DNA of 64,000 nucleotides from Pedobacter sp. L105 (GTDB lineage Bacteria > Bacteroidota > Bacteroidia > Sphingobacteriales > Sphingobacteriaceae): assembly GCF_009765875.1 (NCBI RefSeq), contig NZ_LMUP01000004.1, forward strand, positions 1,279,080-1,343,079. Direction: 5' to 3'. The notes under the pieces were generated by a model, which made no database searches, was not told the origin of the DNA, and worked only from the letters and a program-made list of their open reading frames with translations. This document shows positions 28,549-37,078 of the stretch, piece by piece; the first letter of the stretch is position 1, and each line of letters opens with the position of its first letter. The position numbers and the translations under genes were made by a program.

Positions 28549-29793
28549 TTATAAAAACCGATTTGGCGAAAAGGGCTTGATATCCATGGACAATGTCTGA
28601 CCATTGATCAGTTCGCTAACCAGTTTTCCGGTACCGGGACCAAGGCTTACGCCCATCATACCATGACCGGTTGCCACGGTTAAGTTTTTTAGTGATTTAC
28701 TGTTTCCTAAATAAGGGAGGCCATCCGGAGAACATGGCCTGAAACCAAACCAGATATCTTTTGTTGCAGGTACTTCAGGCTGCAGGTCAGGGAAATATCT
28801 TGGAATGGACTCTACAATACCTTTCACCCTGTTCATATTGATACGGCCATTGATGGCATCAATCTCCATTGTACCGCCAAAGCGGATACGGTTACCCATT
28901 GGTGTAACTGACACCTTCGCTTCGCAAAGTAAAGCTGCGATATGCATATTTTTCTTTGTATCGTCAATCAGGAAAGAATAACCTTTCCCAGGCATGAGAG
29001 GAATTTTAAAACCAGCACGCTTAGCAATCTCAGGCGACCATGAACCACCTGCCAGTACATAATGATCGGCAGTATATTCTTTCTCCCCAGCAATCAGCTT
29101 AGTGATCTGCCCTTTATCCTGAATGATCTTTGTTACTTCAGTATTCTTAATGATTTTAACACCGGCTTTCTGCAAATATTCTTTTAAAAGAAGCAACAGC
29201 TGATTTGGGTTCAGGTGTGCATCACAGCGGTAGTGAACACCACCTAATACATCAACCTTAAGATCGGGCTGTAATTTTTGTACATCTGCAGCAGTTAATG
29301 AAGGGGCATCCAAACCAAGGCTTCTCGCCTGTTCTGCAATGTGTAACTCTTCATCTCCAACCTTATCTGTTTTGTATAGCATTAAAATTCCGTTATTGGT
29401 CAACCCGAAATCACCAATCTTTGCGGTTATCCCCGCATAAAGGTCTTTGCTTAACAAAGAAATATCGCGCAGCGGTACGGCAGCTTTATCCGCCTGTTCT
29501 TTGTTAGCGCTTTTCATGAACTTTAATCCCCAGCCTACCAGGTTAAGGTTTAGCGAAGGCCTTACATAAAAAGGGCTTTTACTATCAAACATCCACTTTA
29601 TCCCTTTCTCCAGCATACCAGGAGCAGCAAGAGGTACAAAATGACTTGGCACAATCATGCCTGCATTACCATAAGAGGCACTATCAGACAGATCCCCTTT
29701 TTCAAGTACCGTAACTTCCCAGCCAGATTGCTGTAAATAATAAGCAGAGCTCAAACCTATAATTCCAGCGCCTATTACAATTGCTTTTCCCAT
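28549..29793 (-). CDS. FAD-dependent D-amino-acid dehydrogenase, probable cis-4-hydroxy-D-proline dehydrogenase
   Basis: DadA-type flavoprotein of 414 aa. The Rossmann motif GAGIIG spans residues 8-13, followed by LQQSGWEVTVLEKGD, and the C-terminal FAD loop reads GFRPCSPDGLPYLGNS and ATGHGMMGVSLGPGTG. General DadA enzymes oxidise D-amino acids to imino acids and pass electrons to the respiratory chain at the inner membrane. Placed directly after the hydroxyproline epimerase and in the same operon as the deaminase and semialdehyde dehydrogenase, it should oxidise cis-4-hydroxy-D-proline to 1-pyrroline-4-hydroxy-2-carboxylate. Specificity is inferred from context. Confidence 0.88.
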   Translation of the reverse strand: MGKAIVIGAGIIGLSSAYYLQQSGWEVTVLEKGDLSDSASYGNAGMIVPSHFVPLAAPGMLEKGIKWMFDSKSPFYVRPSLNLNLVGWGLKFMKSANKEQADKAAVPLRDISLLSKDLYAGITAKIGDFGLTNNGILMLYKTDKVGDEELHIAEQARSLGLDAPSLTAADVQKLQPDLKVDVLGGVHYRCDAHLNPNQLLLLLKEYLQKAGVKIIKNTEVTKIIQDKGQITKLIAGEKEYTADHYVLAGGSWSPEIAKRAGFKIPLMPGKGYSFLIDDTKKNMHIAALLCEAKVSVTPMGNRIRFGGTMEIDAINGRINMNRVKGIVESIPRYFPDLQPEVPATKDIWFGFRPCSPDGLPYLGNSKSLKNLTVATGHGMMGVSLGPGTGKLVSELINGQTLSMDIKPFSPNRFL

Positions 29794-29836
29794 CTATTCT
29801 TTAATCTCAATTTTAAACCTAATCCTGTTCAGGCAC

Positions 29837-30838
29837 TTATAGTACCTGGAAACCTTTTGCATATGGATCATCATCATCAATTTTGATGGTGTTATATCCA
29901 TATACTTTTGCCCACCCTTCAATACTTGGGATAATAGCCTGACGCCCTTTCAAATCAACAACATCTTCTACCTTACCAGTGAAAGAACTGCCAATGATAC
30001 TTTCGTGAATAAAAGAATCACCTTTTTTCAGCTTCCCTTTGGCAAACCACTGCGCCATACGTGCCGAAGTACCTGTACCGCAAGGCGAGCGGTCGATAGC
30101 TTTATCACCGTAAAACACTGCGTTTCTTGCTGTCGCCTGAGGAGATTTGGTGTCACCGGCCCAAAGGATATGTGTACAATCCTTTATCGTTGGATTTTCG
30201 GGATGTACAAAACTATAAGCTTCATTAATGCGCTTGCGGATTACCCTGCTCCAGGAGATCAGCTGATCTGCTGCGTAATGATCGATACCTTTAAAATTCT
30301 CCTGCGGGTCAACGATGGCATAGAAATTACCACCATAAGCCACATCAAAAGTTAACGTACCCAGATCAGGACATTCTACAGTTAAACCTTCTGAATCCAG
30401 GTAAGAAGCTACATTGGTTAATTTTACAGAAGAAACCTTATTGTTTTCCTGTTTATACTCAATATTCACCAATCCTGCGGGTGCTTCCATCCGTACTACT
30501 CCAGGCACTTTAGGAAGGATTAACCCTTCCTCAATAGCTATAGTAATCGTACCAATGGTTCCGTGTCCGCACATAGGCAAACAGCCACTCGTTTCAATAA
30601 ACAAAACAGCAACGTCATTCTCAGGATTGTGAGGCGGATAAAGAATGCTGCCCGACATCATATCATGACCACGGGGTTCATACATCAGGCCCTGCCTGAT
30701 CCAGTCGTACTCTTTTAAAAAATGCTGTCTTTTATCGCTCATGGTATCCCCAACCAGGTTAGGGCCTCCTCCGGCAACAAGTCTTACCGGGTTGCCACAG
30801 GTATGCGCATCTATGCAGAAAAATGTTTTGCTCGACAT
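29837..30838 (-). CDS. 4-hydroxyproline 2-epimerase (proline racemase family)
   Basis: Converts trans-4-hydroxy-L-proline to cis-4-hydroxy-D-proline, the first step of this pathway. The two catalytic cysteines of the epimerase group are present: Cys90 in LPMCGHGTIG and Cys253 in RSPCGTGTSARMA. A Cys/Thr pair would instead suggest the dehydratase branch. Length 333 aa is typical. No signal peptide is present, so it acts in the cytoplasm. It follows the semialdehyde dehydrogenase by only 4 bp and precedes the FAD dehydrogenase by 43 bp. Confidence 0.93.
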   Translation of the reverse strand: MSSKTFFCIDAHTCGNPVRLVAGGGPNLVGDTMSDKRQHFLKEYDWIRQGLMYEPRGHDMMSGSILYPPHNPENDVAVLFIETSGCLPMCGHGTIGTITIAIEEGLILPKVPGVVRMEAPAGLVNIEYKQENNKVSSVKLTNVASYLDSEGLTVECPDLGTLTFDVAYGGNFYAIVDPQENFKGIDHYAADQLISWSRVIRKRINEAYSFVHPENPTIKDCTHILWAGDTKSPQATARNAVFYGDKAIDRSPCGTGTSARMAQWFAKGKLKKGDSFIHESIIGSSFTGKVEDVVDLKGRQAIIPSIEGWAKVYGYNTIKIDDDDPYAKGFQVL

Positions 30839-30842
30839 ATAT

Positions 30843-32420
30843 TTATTTTGTCATTGTATTATCTACCAGTCTCCAGATATTCAGCGGATTTCCATCCTGT
30901 AAAGCCGGAGGCAATAATTTTTTATCCCAGTTCTGCCAGGTTAGCGGGCGTACAAAACGATGTATCGCTGTGCTGCCTACGGAAGTAAAACGACTGTCGT
31001 TAGTGGCCGGGAAAGGACCTCCATGCTGCATTGAAGCACAAACCTCAACACCTGTAGGTACACCGTTTAACAAAATACGTCCGGTAATATCTTCTGCTTT
31101 CTCCAATAATGATTTATAGGTAAGCAGTTCGTTATCTTCTGCCATCACAGTAAGTGTTAACTGACCGCCCACATGTTCCAGAACAGCTTCCAGTTCAGCA
31201 GCATCTTCAGCCACTACTAGTAATGACCATGGTCCGAAAACTTCTTCTTTCAGCTTAGGGTTAGCCAAAAAAGCTTTTGCAGAAACTTCAGCTATGGTAG
31301 CTAAAGCCTGATTTTGGGCACCTTCTGCTGTTTTTGATGATTTCGCCACCAACGTTACTTCTTTTTCTTCCAGCATGCCGCCAGAAAGCGACTGGAAGTT
31401 TTTACAGATCCCCGGAGTAAGCATTGTTGAAGAAGCAATTTCTGCAACTTTTTCTGCCAGGGTTTCTTTAAACAAAGTTAATTCGGGAGAAGTGATACCC
31501 AGCAATAAACCAGGTTGTGTGCACAACTGACCTGCACTTCCGGTAATTGAAACAGCGTATTGCTCAGCGATTTTCTCTGCTCTTGCTTCCAATGCTTCCG
31601 GTAATAAGATCACTGGATTGATACTGCCCATTTCTGCAAATACAGGAATAGGTTCAGCCCTTTCATTAGCAATCTTAGTCAGCGCCATTCCTCCTTTAAA
31701 CGATCCTGTAAAAGTAACCGCTTTAGTTTTTGGGTGTTTAACCAGCAACTCGCCGATCTCATATCCACTGTCAAACAACATAGAGAATACCCCTTCAGGC
31801 ATTCCGGTAGCAATAGCTGCTTTTTGTATGGCCGCACCGACCAGGGCACTTGTACCCGGATGTGCAGAATGTGCTTTTACCACAACAGGACATCCTGAAG
31901 CCAGTGCCGAAGCGGTATCTCCGCCCGCCACAGAAAACGCCAGTGGAAAATTACTTGCGCCAAAAACCACTACAGGGCCCATGGCAACCAGCATTCTTCT
32001 GGTATCAGGTTTAGGCATAGGCTGTCTGTCGGGCGCCGCACTGTCAATAATAGCATCTACCCATGATCCTTCAGCTACCAGGTCGGCAAACAAATTCAGC
32101 TGACCAACGGTCCTGCCTCTTTCCCCTTGAATCCTGCCGGCTGGCAAACCGCTTTCTGCACAAGTACGCTCAATCAGTTCATCACCCAGGGCAAGAATTT
32201 CATTGGCAATGGCGCGCAAAAATGCAGCCTTACGGTCTTTATCAATATTCTTATATGCTGTAAATGCATTTACAGCATATTTTAACGCTTCATCTACATC
32301 CTTCTGCCGGGCAGGAAAAAAATCACCTTCAAGCGTTTCGCCTGTTAGTGGATTAATTGCCTTAAATGCTGCAGTGTTTGCTTCAGCATACCCGTTTCCT
32401 ATTAAATTCCGTCCGTTCAT
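30843..32420 (-). CDS. 2,5-dioxovalerate (alpha-ketoglutaric semialdehyde) dehydrogenase
   Basis: Oxidises 2-oxoglutarate semialdehyde to 2-oxoglutarate with NAD(P), the last step of hydroxyproline breakdown. The aldehyde-dehydrogenase fold has the general base Glu263 in FAEMGSINP and the nucleophile Cys300 in GSAGQLCTQPG. The NAD-binding region (VVFGASNFPLAFSVAGGDTA) lies near residues 151-170. Length 525 aa and the GQLCTQPG form are typical of the KGSADH type III group. It sits 22 bp after the deaminase gene. Other sugar-acid pathways use the same enzyme, but the neighbours point to hydroxyproline. Confidence 0.93.
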   Translation of the reverse strand: MNGRNLIGNGYAEANTAAFKAINPLTGETLEGDFFPARQKDVDEALKYAVNAFTAYKNIDKDRKAAFLRAIANEILALGDELIERTCAESGLPAGRIQGERGRTVGQLNLFADLVAEGSWVDAIIDSAAPDRQPMPKPDTRRMLVAMGPVVVFGASNFPLAFSVAGGDTASALASGCPVVVKAHSAHPGTSALVGAAIQKAAIATGMPEGVFSMLFDSGYEIGELLVKHPKTKAVTFTGSFKGGMALTKIANERAEPIPVFAEMGSINPVILLPEALEARAEKIAEQYAVSITGSAGQLCTQPGLLLGITSPELTLFKETLAEKVAEIASSTMLTPGICKNFQSLSGGMLEEKEVTLVAKSSKTAEGAQNQALATIAEVSAKAFLANPKLKEEVFGPWSLLVVAEDAAELEAVLEHVGGQLTLTVMAEDNELLTYKSLLEKAEDITGRILLNGVPTGVEVCASMQHGGPFPATNDSRFTSVGSTAIHRFVRPLTWQNWDKKLLPPALQDGNPLNIWRLVDNTMTK

Positions 32421-32442
32421 TCTAATTTGTTAAATAATGTGA

Positions 32443-33378
32443 TTAGCTCACTGTTTCCACAACACCCCAGCTGTCTGCAGGTAATGCCGGTCTTGCCGCT
32501 ACGCCATCGTTAATTACTTTAAGTATCTGTTCGCGTTCTGCGCCAGTCAGTTTAAGACGTGGAGCGCGTACATGTTCTGTTCCAGTACCTGTAGCAACTT
32601 CTGCCAATTTAATATATTGTACCAATTTAGCATTAATATCAAGGTCAAGCAATGGCATGAACCAGCGGTTAATAGCAATAGCTTCATCAATTCTTCCTGC
32701 TTTTACCAAACGGAAGATGGCTACTGTTTCTTTAGGGAAGGCATCTACTAAACCAGCAACCCATCCATGGGCACCAGCCACAATACTTTCTAAAGCTAAA
32801 GGATCAACACCTGTGAAAATTTTAAAGCGATCTCCAAAACGGTTTAGCATTCTGGTTATATTACTGATATCACGTGTAGACTCTTTTACTGCTGCAATGT
32901 TTGCATATTGTTCCAGTTCTCCGAACATATCTAAAGTAACATGGATTTTATAATCTACCGGGTTATTATAGATCATGATAGGAAGAACAGTACTTTTTGC
33001 GATGGTTGCAAAATAAGTTACAGTTTCATCAGCTGAAGCATAATAACGTAACGGAGGAAGAACCATTAATCCTGAAGCACCCAGTTCTTCTGCTTTTTTA
33101 GCATGAGATAAGGCTACTTTAGTAGCTTGTTCAGCGATACTGAAAATTACAGGAACCCTTCCTGCAACAGTTTTAACCGTTTCCGCCAGTAATGCAAATT
33201 TTTCGTCTTCTGTCAATGTGCTGGCTTCACCTAGAGAACCGCCGATAACTATACCATTAACACCCGCTTCAAGTTGTGCTTCAATTCCTTTATTACAAGC
33301 AACCAGATCAAGCTCTTCTTCTGATGTAAATTTAGTCGTTACTGCAGGGAATACACCCGCCCAAAAATCTTTATTCAT
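32443..33378 (-). CDS. Dihydrodipicolinate synthase-family deaminase (1-pyrroline-4-hydroxy-2-carboxylate deaminase)
   Basis: Class I Schiff-base enzyme of the DapA/NAL superfamily expected to turn 1-pyrroline-4-hydroxy-2-carboxylate into 2-oxoglutarate semialdehyde and ammonia. Numbered from MNKDFW, the Schiff-base lysine is Lys165 (IAAVKESTRD), the conserved tyrosine Tyr137 (IMIYNNP) and the substrate loop GGSLGEAST lies at residues 46-54. The frame extends to 33399, but a -7 element lies at 33397-33404 and the upstream codons match nothing, so the start at 33378 is chosen. It is first in the operon. The exact reaction rests on its neighbours. Confidence 0.9.
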   Translation of the reverse strand: MNKDFWAGVFPAVTTKFTSEEELDLVACNKGIEAQLEAGVNGIVIGGSLGEASTLTEDEKFALLAETVKTVAGRVPVIFSIAEQATKVALSHAKKAEELGASGLMVLPPLRYYASADETVTYFATIAKSTVLPIMIYNNPVDYKIHVTLDMFGELEQYANIAAVKESTRDISNITRMLNRFGDRFKIFTGVDPLALESIVAGAHGWVAGLVDAFPKETVAIFRLVKAGRIDEAIAINRWFMPLLDLDINAKLVQYIKLAEVATGTGTEHVRAPRLKLTGAEREQILKVINDGVAARPALPADSWGVVETVS

Positions 33379-33396
33379 ACACTGAGTTTTTTCTTT

Positions 33397-33404
33397 CAAA
33401 AATA
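33397..33404 (-). promoter_or_regulatory. -7 element of the hydroxyproline operon
   Basis: The minus strand reads TATTTTTG, an exact TAnnTTTG match, 19 bp before the chosen deaminase start. Upstream, AATTTTAAC appears twice (33421-33429 and 33453-33461, plus strand) as a possible regulator-binding pair. Confidence 0.4.
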
Positions 33405-33467
33405 GAGGTTGATTAAATTGAATTTTAACTGTAAATTACCGCATATCAGTTCAATTTTAACAAAACG

Positions 33468-34826
33468 TTAACGTTTCAAAAACGCATGTATTTCTTCAAC
33501 GGTCTTAGCCAGAGGGGGTCCTAAAAGCCTGCTGCCACTATCAGTAACCAGAAAATCTTCTTCCACCCTGATGCCTCCGAAATTTTTAAACTGTTCTACC
33601 TGTGCATAATTGATAAAATCTTCATGTCTTTTTTCTGCCGACCAGGCATCGATCAGGTCTGGAACAAAGTATAATCCGGGCTCTATGGTCAGCACAAAAC
33701 CTGCTTCCAGTGATCTTCCCAAACGCAGGGATTTTAACCCAAACTGGGTGCTCTTTTTCAGTTCTTCTGTATAACCTACATATTCTTCTCCCAGATTTTC
33801 CATATCATGTACATCCAGTCCCATCATATGGCCCAGGCCGCATTGAAAGAACAGTGCGTGTGCACCAGCTGCAACGGCTTCTTTAGGATCACCTTTCATC
33901 AAACCCAGGTCCTTTAACCCTATAGCCAGCTGTTCGCAGGCCAGTAGATGAACATCTTTAAATAAAATGCCTGGTTTTAAAGCTGCCGCAGCTTTTTGAT
34001 GTGCATTTAATACAATGTTATATACATCCTGCTGTAATGGGGTAAAAGTTCCGCTTACGGGAAAAGTCCTGGTGAGGTCACCTGCATAATGCATATTATT
34101 TTCTGCACCGCTGTCACACAATACCATCTGGCCATTCTGAATCACATTGGCACTGGCATGATTGTGCAAAAACTGACCATTTACTGTCAGGATAACCGGG
34201 AAGGCTAAATTTCCACCGCCTGCGATGGCTACAGCCTGCAGCTGACCGGCAATATAATTTTCCGACAATCCAGCTACGCTAATCTCCATGGCCTTTTCAT
34301 GCATCAGCGCACTGATGGCGACTGCTTTTTCGATCTCTGTGATCTCTACCGCAGTTTTGATAGACCTTTGTGCAACTATAGCTTTGATCAAAGGAACAGA
34401 AGGAGTGCCTGTTAATCCCCAGGCACTGAGTTTTACTGCTGCTTCGGCACGGTAAGGAGGAAGAAAATGTACCGTTCTGCCACCTCTTAAAGCACTTTCC
34501 ACTTCAATTTTTGTTCTTGTAAAGGCAATTCCCGATAACTCGGCCAGATCGGCTATCGCTACCTGAGGACCTGTCCATACAATATCTTCTACTGTGGCTT
34601 CATCACCAAAAAGTATCTCCTGGTCATTGTCAATATCGATGATAAAACAAAGGTCAGGCCTGTCAATTCCCGTAAAATACAGGAAACAACTGTCCTGACG
34701 AAAGGGGTATAGATTATCCTTATAGTTCATACCACTTTCTTCATTTCCAGGAAGAATGATAATCCCCTCTCCTATAGTTGCTTTGAGTGCGTTTCTTCTT
34801 TGCTGATAAACTTCTTTTGAAAACAT
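33468..34826 (-). CDS. Aminopeptidase P / Xaa-Pro dipeptidase, M24B (short form)
   Basis: Dimetal peptidase that splits Xaa-Pro (and probably Xaa-hydroxyproline) bonds. An aminopeptidase P N-terminal domain (about 1-150, with YPFRQDSCFLYFTGIDRPD) precedes the pita-bread domain. Metal ligands are visible in DSGAENNMHYAGDLTRTFPV, in GLGHMMGLDVHDM, in LTIEPGLYFVP and in GGIRVEEDFLV. Length 452 aa is normal for the PepP type. Cytoplasmic, no signal peptide. It lies 90 bp upstream of the hydroxyproline operon on the same strand, suggesting a supply role for proline and hydroxyproline from peptides. Confidence 0.94.
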   Translation of the reverse strand: MFSKEVYQQRRNALKATIGEGIIILPGNEESGMNYKDNLYPFRQDSCFLYFTGIDRPDLCFIIDIDNDQEILFGDEATVEDIVWTGPQVAIADLAELSGIAFTRTKIEVESALRGGRTVHFLPPYRAEAAVKLSAWGLTGTPSVPLIKAIVAQRSIKTAVEITEIEKAVAISALMHEKAMEISVAGLSENYIAGQLQAVAIAGGGNLAFPVILTVNGQFLHNHASANVIQNGQMVLCDSGAENNMHYAGDLTRTFPVSGTFTPLQQDVYNIVLNAHQKAAAALKPGILFKDVHLLACEQLAIGLKDLGLMKGDPKEAVAAGAHALFFQCGLGHMMGLDVHDMENLGEEYVGYTEELKKSTQFGLKSLRLGRSLEAGFVLTIEPGLYFVPDLIDAWSAEKRHEDFINYAQVEQFKNFGGIRVEEDFLVTDSGSRLLGPPLAKTVEEIHAFLKR

Positions 34827-35141
34827 ATATTATTATTTTTATCCTGCCGTCAATGTTAAAACTTCGCGACGAACGGAGGTTACAGATTTTTCCCAATCGG
34901 GAGACCCAAGTTAGCCATATAATCTCAGTAAATAAGTAACATTTTAACCTATAATGACAGCATATTGCCCCATAGAGCACTTTAACGGGACAATAAAGTG
35001 CTGAAACAGATAAAACATAAGATATTACTATACCTGCAAAGATTAGTTTAGAATCAGCTTAATGCCAACTCCTATGTGCGTATAATTATAAAACCATTAT
35101 ATATTTTTTACGATACGTTAGCCTTCGGATAAAAGGCCTGA
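34827..35141. other. Gene-free region between aminopeptidase P and the POT transporter
   Basis: These 315 bp contain no credible frame. They hold a perfect 9-bp inverted repeat, AGCACTTTA (34976-34984) with TAAAGTGCT (34994-35002) around 9 bp, and a GCCTGATCAGGC palindrome (35136-35147) overlapping the POT stop that may help end its transcript. A GC-richer stretch near 34862-34917, upstream of the peptidase start, could be a structured leader, but no known riboswitch class was recognised. Confidence 0.5.
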
Positions 35142-36536
35142 TCAGGCAGTGAGATAACTTTGCTCCTTAATTCTTGGAGAAACAATCAGATAGATCAAAA
35201 TTACAGCCACCAGCAAGCCAATAAAAAACCAGTAATAGGTTGCTCCGCTCAGGGAAGCAAAGAAGCCATGATTGGAAATGCTGTGGTTGATGAGTGCTGT
35301 AAAAACATTGCCAATGGCAATGGTCAGTAACCAGATAGCGCCCATGGTACTTTTCATAGAAGCAGGAGCCTGCGTATAGGCATACTCCAGGCAAGTGATA
35401 GACACCATTACTTCCGCTGCAGCGAGAAAGAAATAGGCAAATACCTGCCACCAGATGGTGGGATGCGATCCATGATCCACGCCTGTTTGTACCAGTGCAA
35501 TCACCACAAAAGTAAAAGCCATTACCACTAATCCGCCGCCTATACGACGTAAAGGAGTAGTTTTTATGCCTATCCGCTCAAAGAAAGGATAGATCAGGTA
35601 ATTAAATACAGGAATGAGCAGTAACAAAAAGAAAGGGTTTACAGTTTGTATCTGTTGCGGCAGCAGTTCATAACCGAAAATATGACGGTCCAGCTTACCG
35701 GCCTGTAACACCCATTCCGATAAGTTCTGATCCCACATAGACCAAAAAATAGGGATAAAACTAAATACTCCGATCACACGGTACGCTGCTTTAATATCTT
35801 CTACTTTTTGAGGATTAAACTTCTGCTTGGCTACATCCAGCAGCGATTCCCCTTTTTTCTTCTCGTAAAAATGACTGAGTGCATAGACCGAGATAAAAAC
35901 AAAATTATCCTTTTTAACCCCTGTAGGAGGAACACGAACATAAGTATTACGCCCTAAAACAAAAATCACCGTAGCGATGGCCATCAGTACCCCCGGGATA
36001 CCAAATGCCCATTTGGGACCGTAAACCGAATAAATAATAGGGATAAGCAGTGTAGATAAGGCAGATCCGGCATTAATGCTGAAATAGAACCAGCCATAAA
36101 CCTTCGACAGCAGATGGCTATTCTCTGCCGTGAACTGGTCGCCCACATTAGCCGAAACACAGGATTTAATTCCTCCTGCACCTACGGCAATCAGGATCAG
36201 CCCGAACCTGAAGATATCCAGCTGCGTATCATACAGGGACAACAACAAATGCCCGATACAATAAACAATAGAAATCCAGAGGATCACTTTATACTTTCCA
36301 AAAAACCAATCGGCCATTATTGCACCCAAAAAAGGCACGGCATAGGCCAATGAAACAAAAAAATGGGTCGCTTCATTCGCCTTTGCTTCTGCAACACCCT
36401 GCATAGCAGGATTAAGCGAAGGATTAAAGAACTGCAGAACAAGAAAAGTAGTAAGTATAGAACGCATACCGTAGAAGCTGAAACGTTCAGCAGCTTCGTT
36501 AGCGATAATATAAGGTAAACTCTTAGGATAGGCCAT
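35142..36536 (-). CDS. POT-family proton-dependent oligopeptide transporter
   Basis: Major-facilitator di/tripeptide importer of the inner membrane, 464 aa with 12 or more hydrophobic helices. The proton-coupling ExxER motif is at residues 14-18 (NEAAERFSFYGMRS), and the POT signature GAGGIKSCVSANVGDQF lies near residue 120. The next gene downstream in the same direction is aminopeptidase P, then the hydroxyproline operon, so a chain of peptide uptake, Xaa-Pro cleavage and hydroxyproline oxidation can be drawn. The linkage is positional, and the transporter probably takes many peptides. Confidence 0.93.
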   Translation of the reverse strand: MAYPKSLPYIIANEAAERFSFYGMRSILTTFLVLQFFNPSLNPAMQGVAEAKANEATHFFVSLAYAVPFLGAIMADWFFGKYKVILWISIVYCIGHLLLSLYDTQLDIFRFGLILIAVGAGGIKSCVSANVGDQFTAENSHLLSKVYGWFYFSINAGSALSTLLIPIIYSVYGPKWAFGIPGVLMAIATVIFVLGRNTYVRVPPTGVKKDNFVFISVYALSHFYEKKKGESLLDVAKQKFNPQKVEDIKAAYRVIGVFSFIPIFWSMWDQNLSEWVLQAGKLDRHIFGYELLPQQIQTVNPFFLLLLIPVFNYLIYPFFERIGIKTTPLRRIGGGLVVMAFTFVVIALVQTGVDHGSHPTIWWQVFAYFFLAAAEVMVSITCLEYAYTQAPASMKSTMGAIWLLTIAIGNVFTALINHSISNHGFFASLSGATYYWFFIGLLVAVILIYLIVSPRIKEQSYLTA

Positions 36537-36663
36537 ACCTGTAAATTTGATCTTTAAATCAATATAAAGGTGTACTATTCTTAATTTAAACTAGCAAAAT
36601 ATTACCCAAATGCAATTTTAACCTGGTAAACGGATGTTGATTGAACATTCGGAAGCATTAAAA

Positions 36664-36918
36664 CTAATTTTCTACTTCAGCACGTTCTTCGATAGGGACT
36701 TCGGGATCAAGCTCTATACACCCTTCTTTATCTTTTCTTGAAAACAGGATTGGATAAAGAAAAAGAAGGCCTCCCAGCATCAGCAATAGCCCTGAAGCTT
36801 CAAGGACATATTTACTGTCATGCATCTTCTTTTCGCTCATGATAATATAAACCACCAGCGCAATGACGCCCAGAATAATAGAAAGTAATGCTTTCTGAAG
36901 TTTAAGTACTTTGATCAT
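36664..36918 (-). CDS. Small two-helix membrane protein (84 aa)
   Basis: Two hydrophobic segments (about residues 13-28 and 42-62) are separated by a short charged stretch with KKMHDSKY, and the C-terminal 20 residues are acidic (ELDPEVPIEERAEVEN). No family was recognised. It has its own start 127 bp before the POT gene on the same strand and is divergent from ileS. The coding look (steady amino-acid use, membrane topology) supports a real gene; the function is unknown. Confidence 0.6.
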   Translation of the reverse strand: MIKVLKLQKALLSIILGVIALVVYIIMSEKKMHDSKYVLEASGLLLMLGGLLFLYPILFSRKDKEGCIELDPEVPIEERAEVEN

Positions 36919-37041
36919 GGCCGGGAGATTAAAACGTTAATTTTATATTCCTCAAAGATAATGAACAAAAATCAAATCAGTTTAAGTTTTTAGCCGCCAA
37001 TGTATTTCGTGACATAACTACCATTTTTCATTCTTATTGCG

Positions 37042-37049
37042 TAACTTTG
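37042..37049 (+). promoter_or_regulatory. -7 element of the ileS operon
   Basis: TAACTTTG is an exact TAnnTTTG match 30 bp before the ileS ATG. T-rich sequence lies at the -33 distance without a perfect TTTG. Confidence 0.45.
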
Positions 37050-37078
37050 CATCCTTATTTTTTTAAGATACTGGATTG

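Noticed and set aside
31618..32103. 161-codon frame on the plus strand
   Set aside because: Antisense to the semialdehyde dehydrogenase, whose motifs are complete; the frame is a shadow.
34862..34917. Possible riboswitch upstream of aminopeptidase P
   Set aside because: No conserved core of any known class (SAM, TPP, cobalamin, glycine) could be matched by eye.
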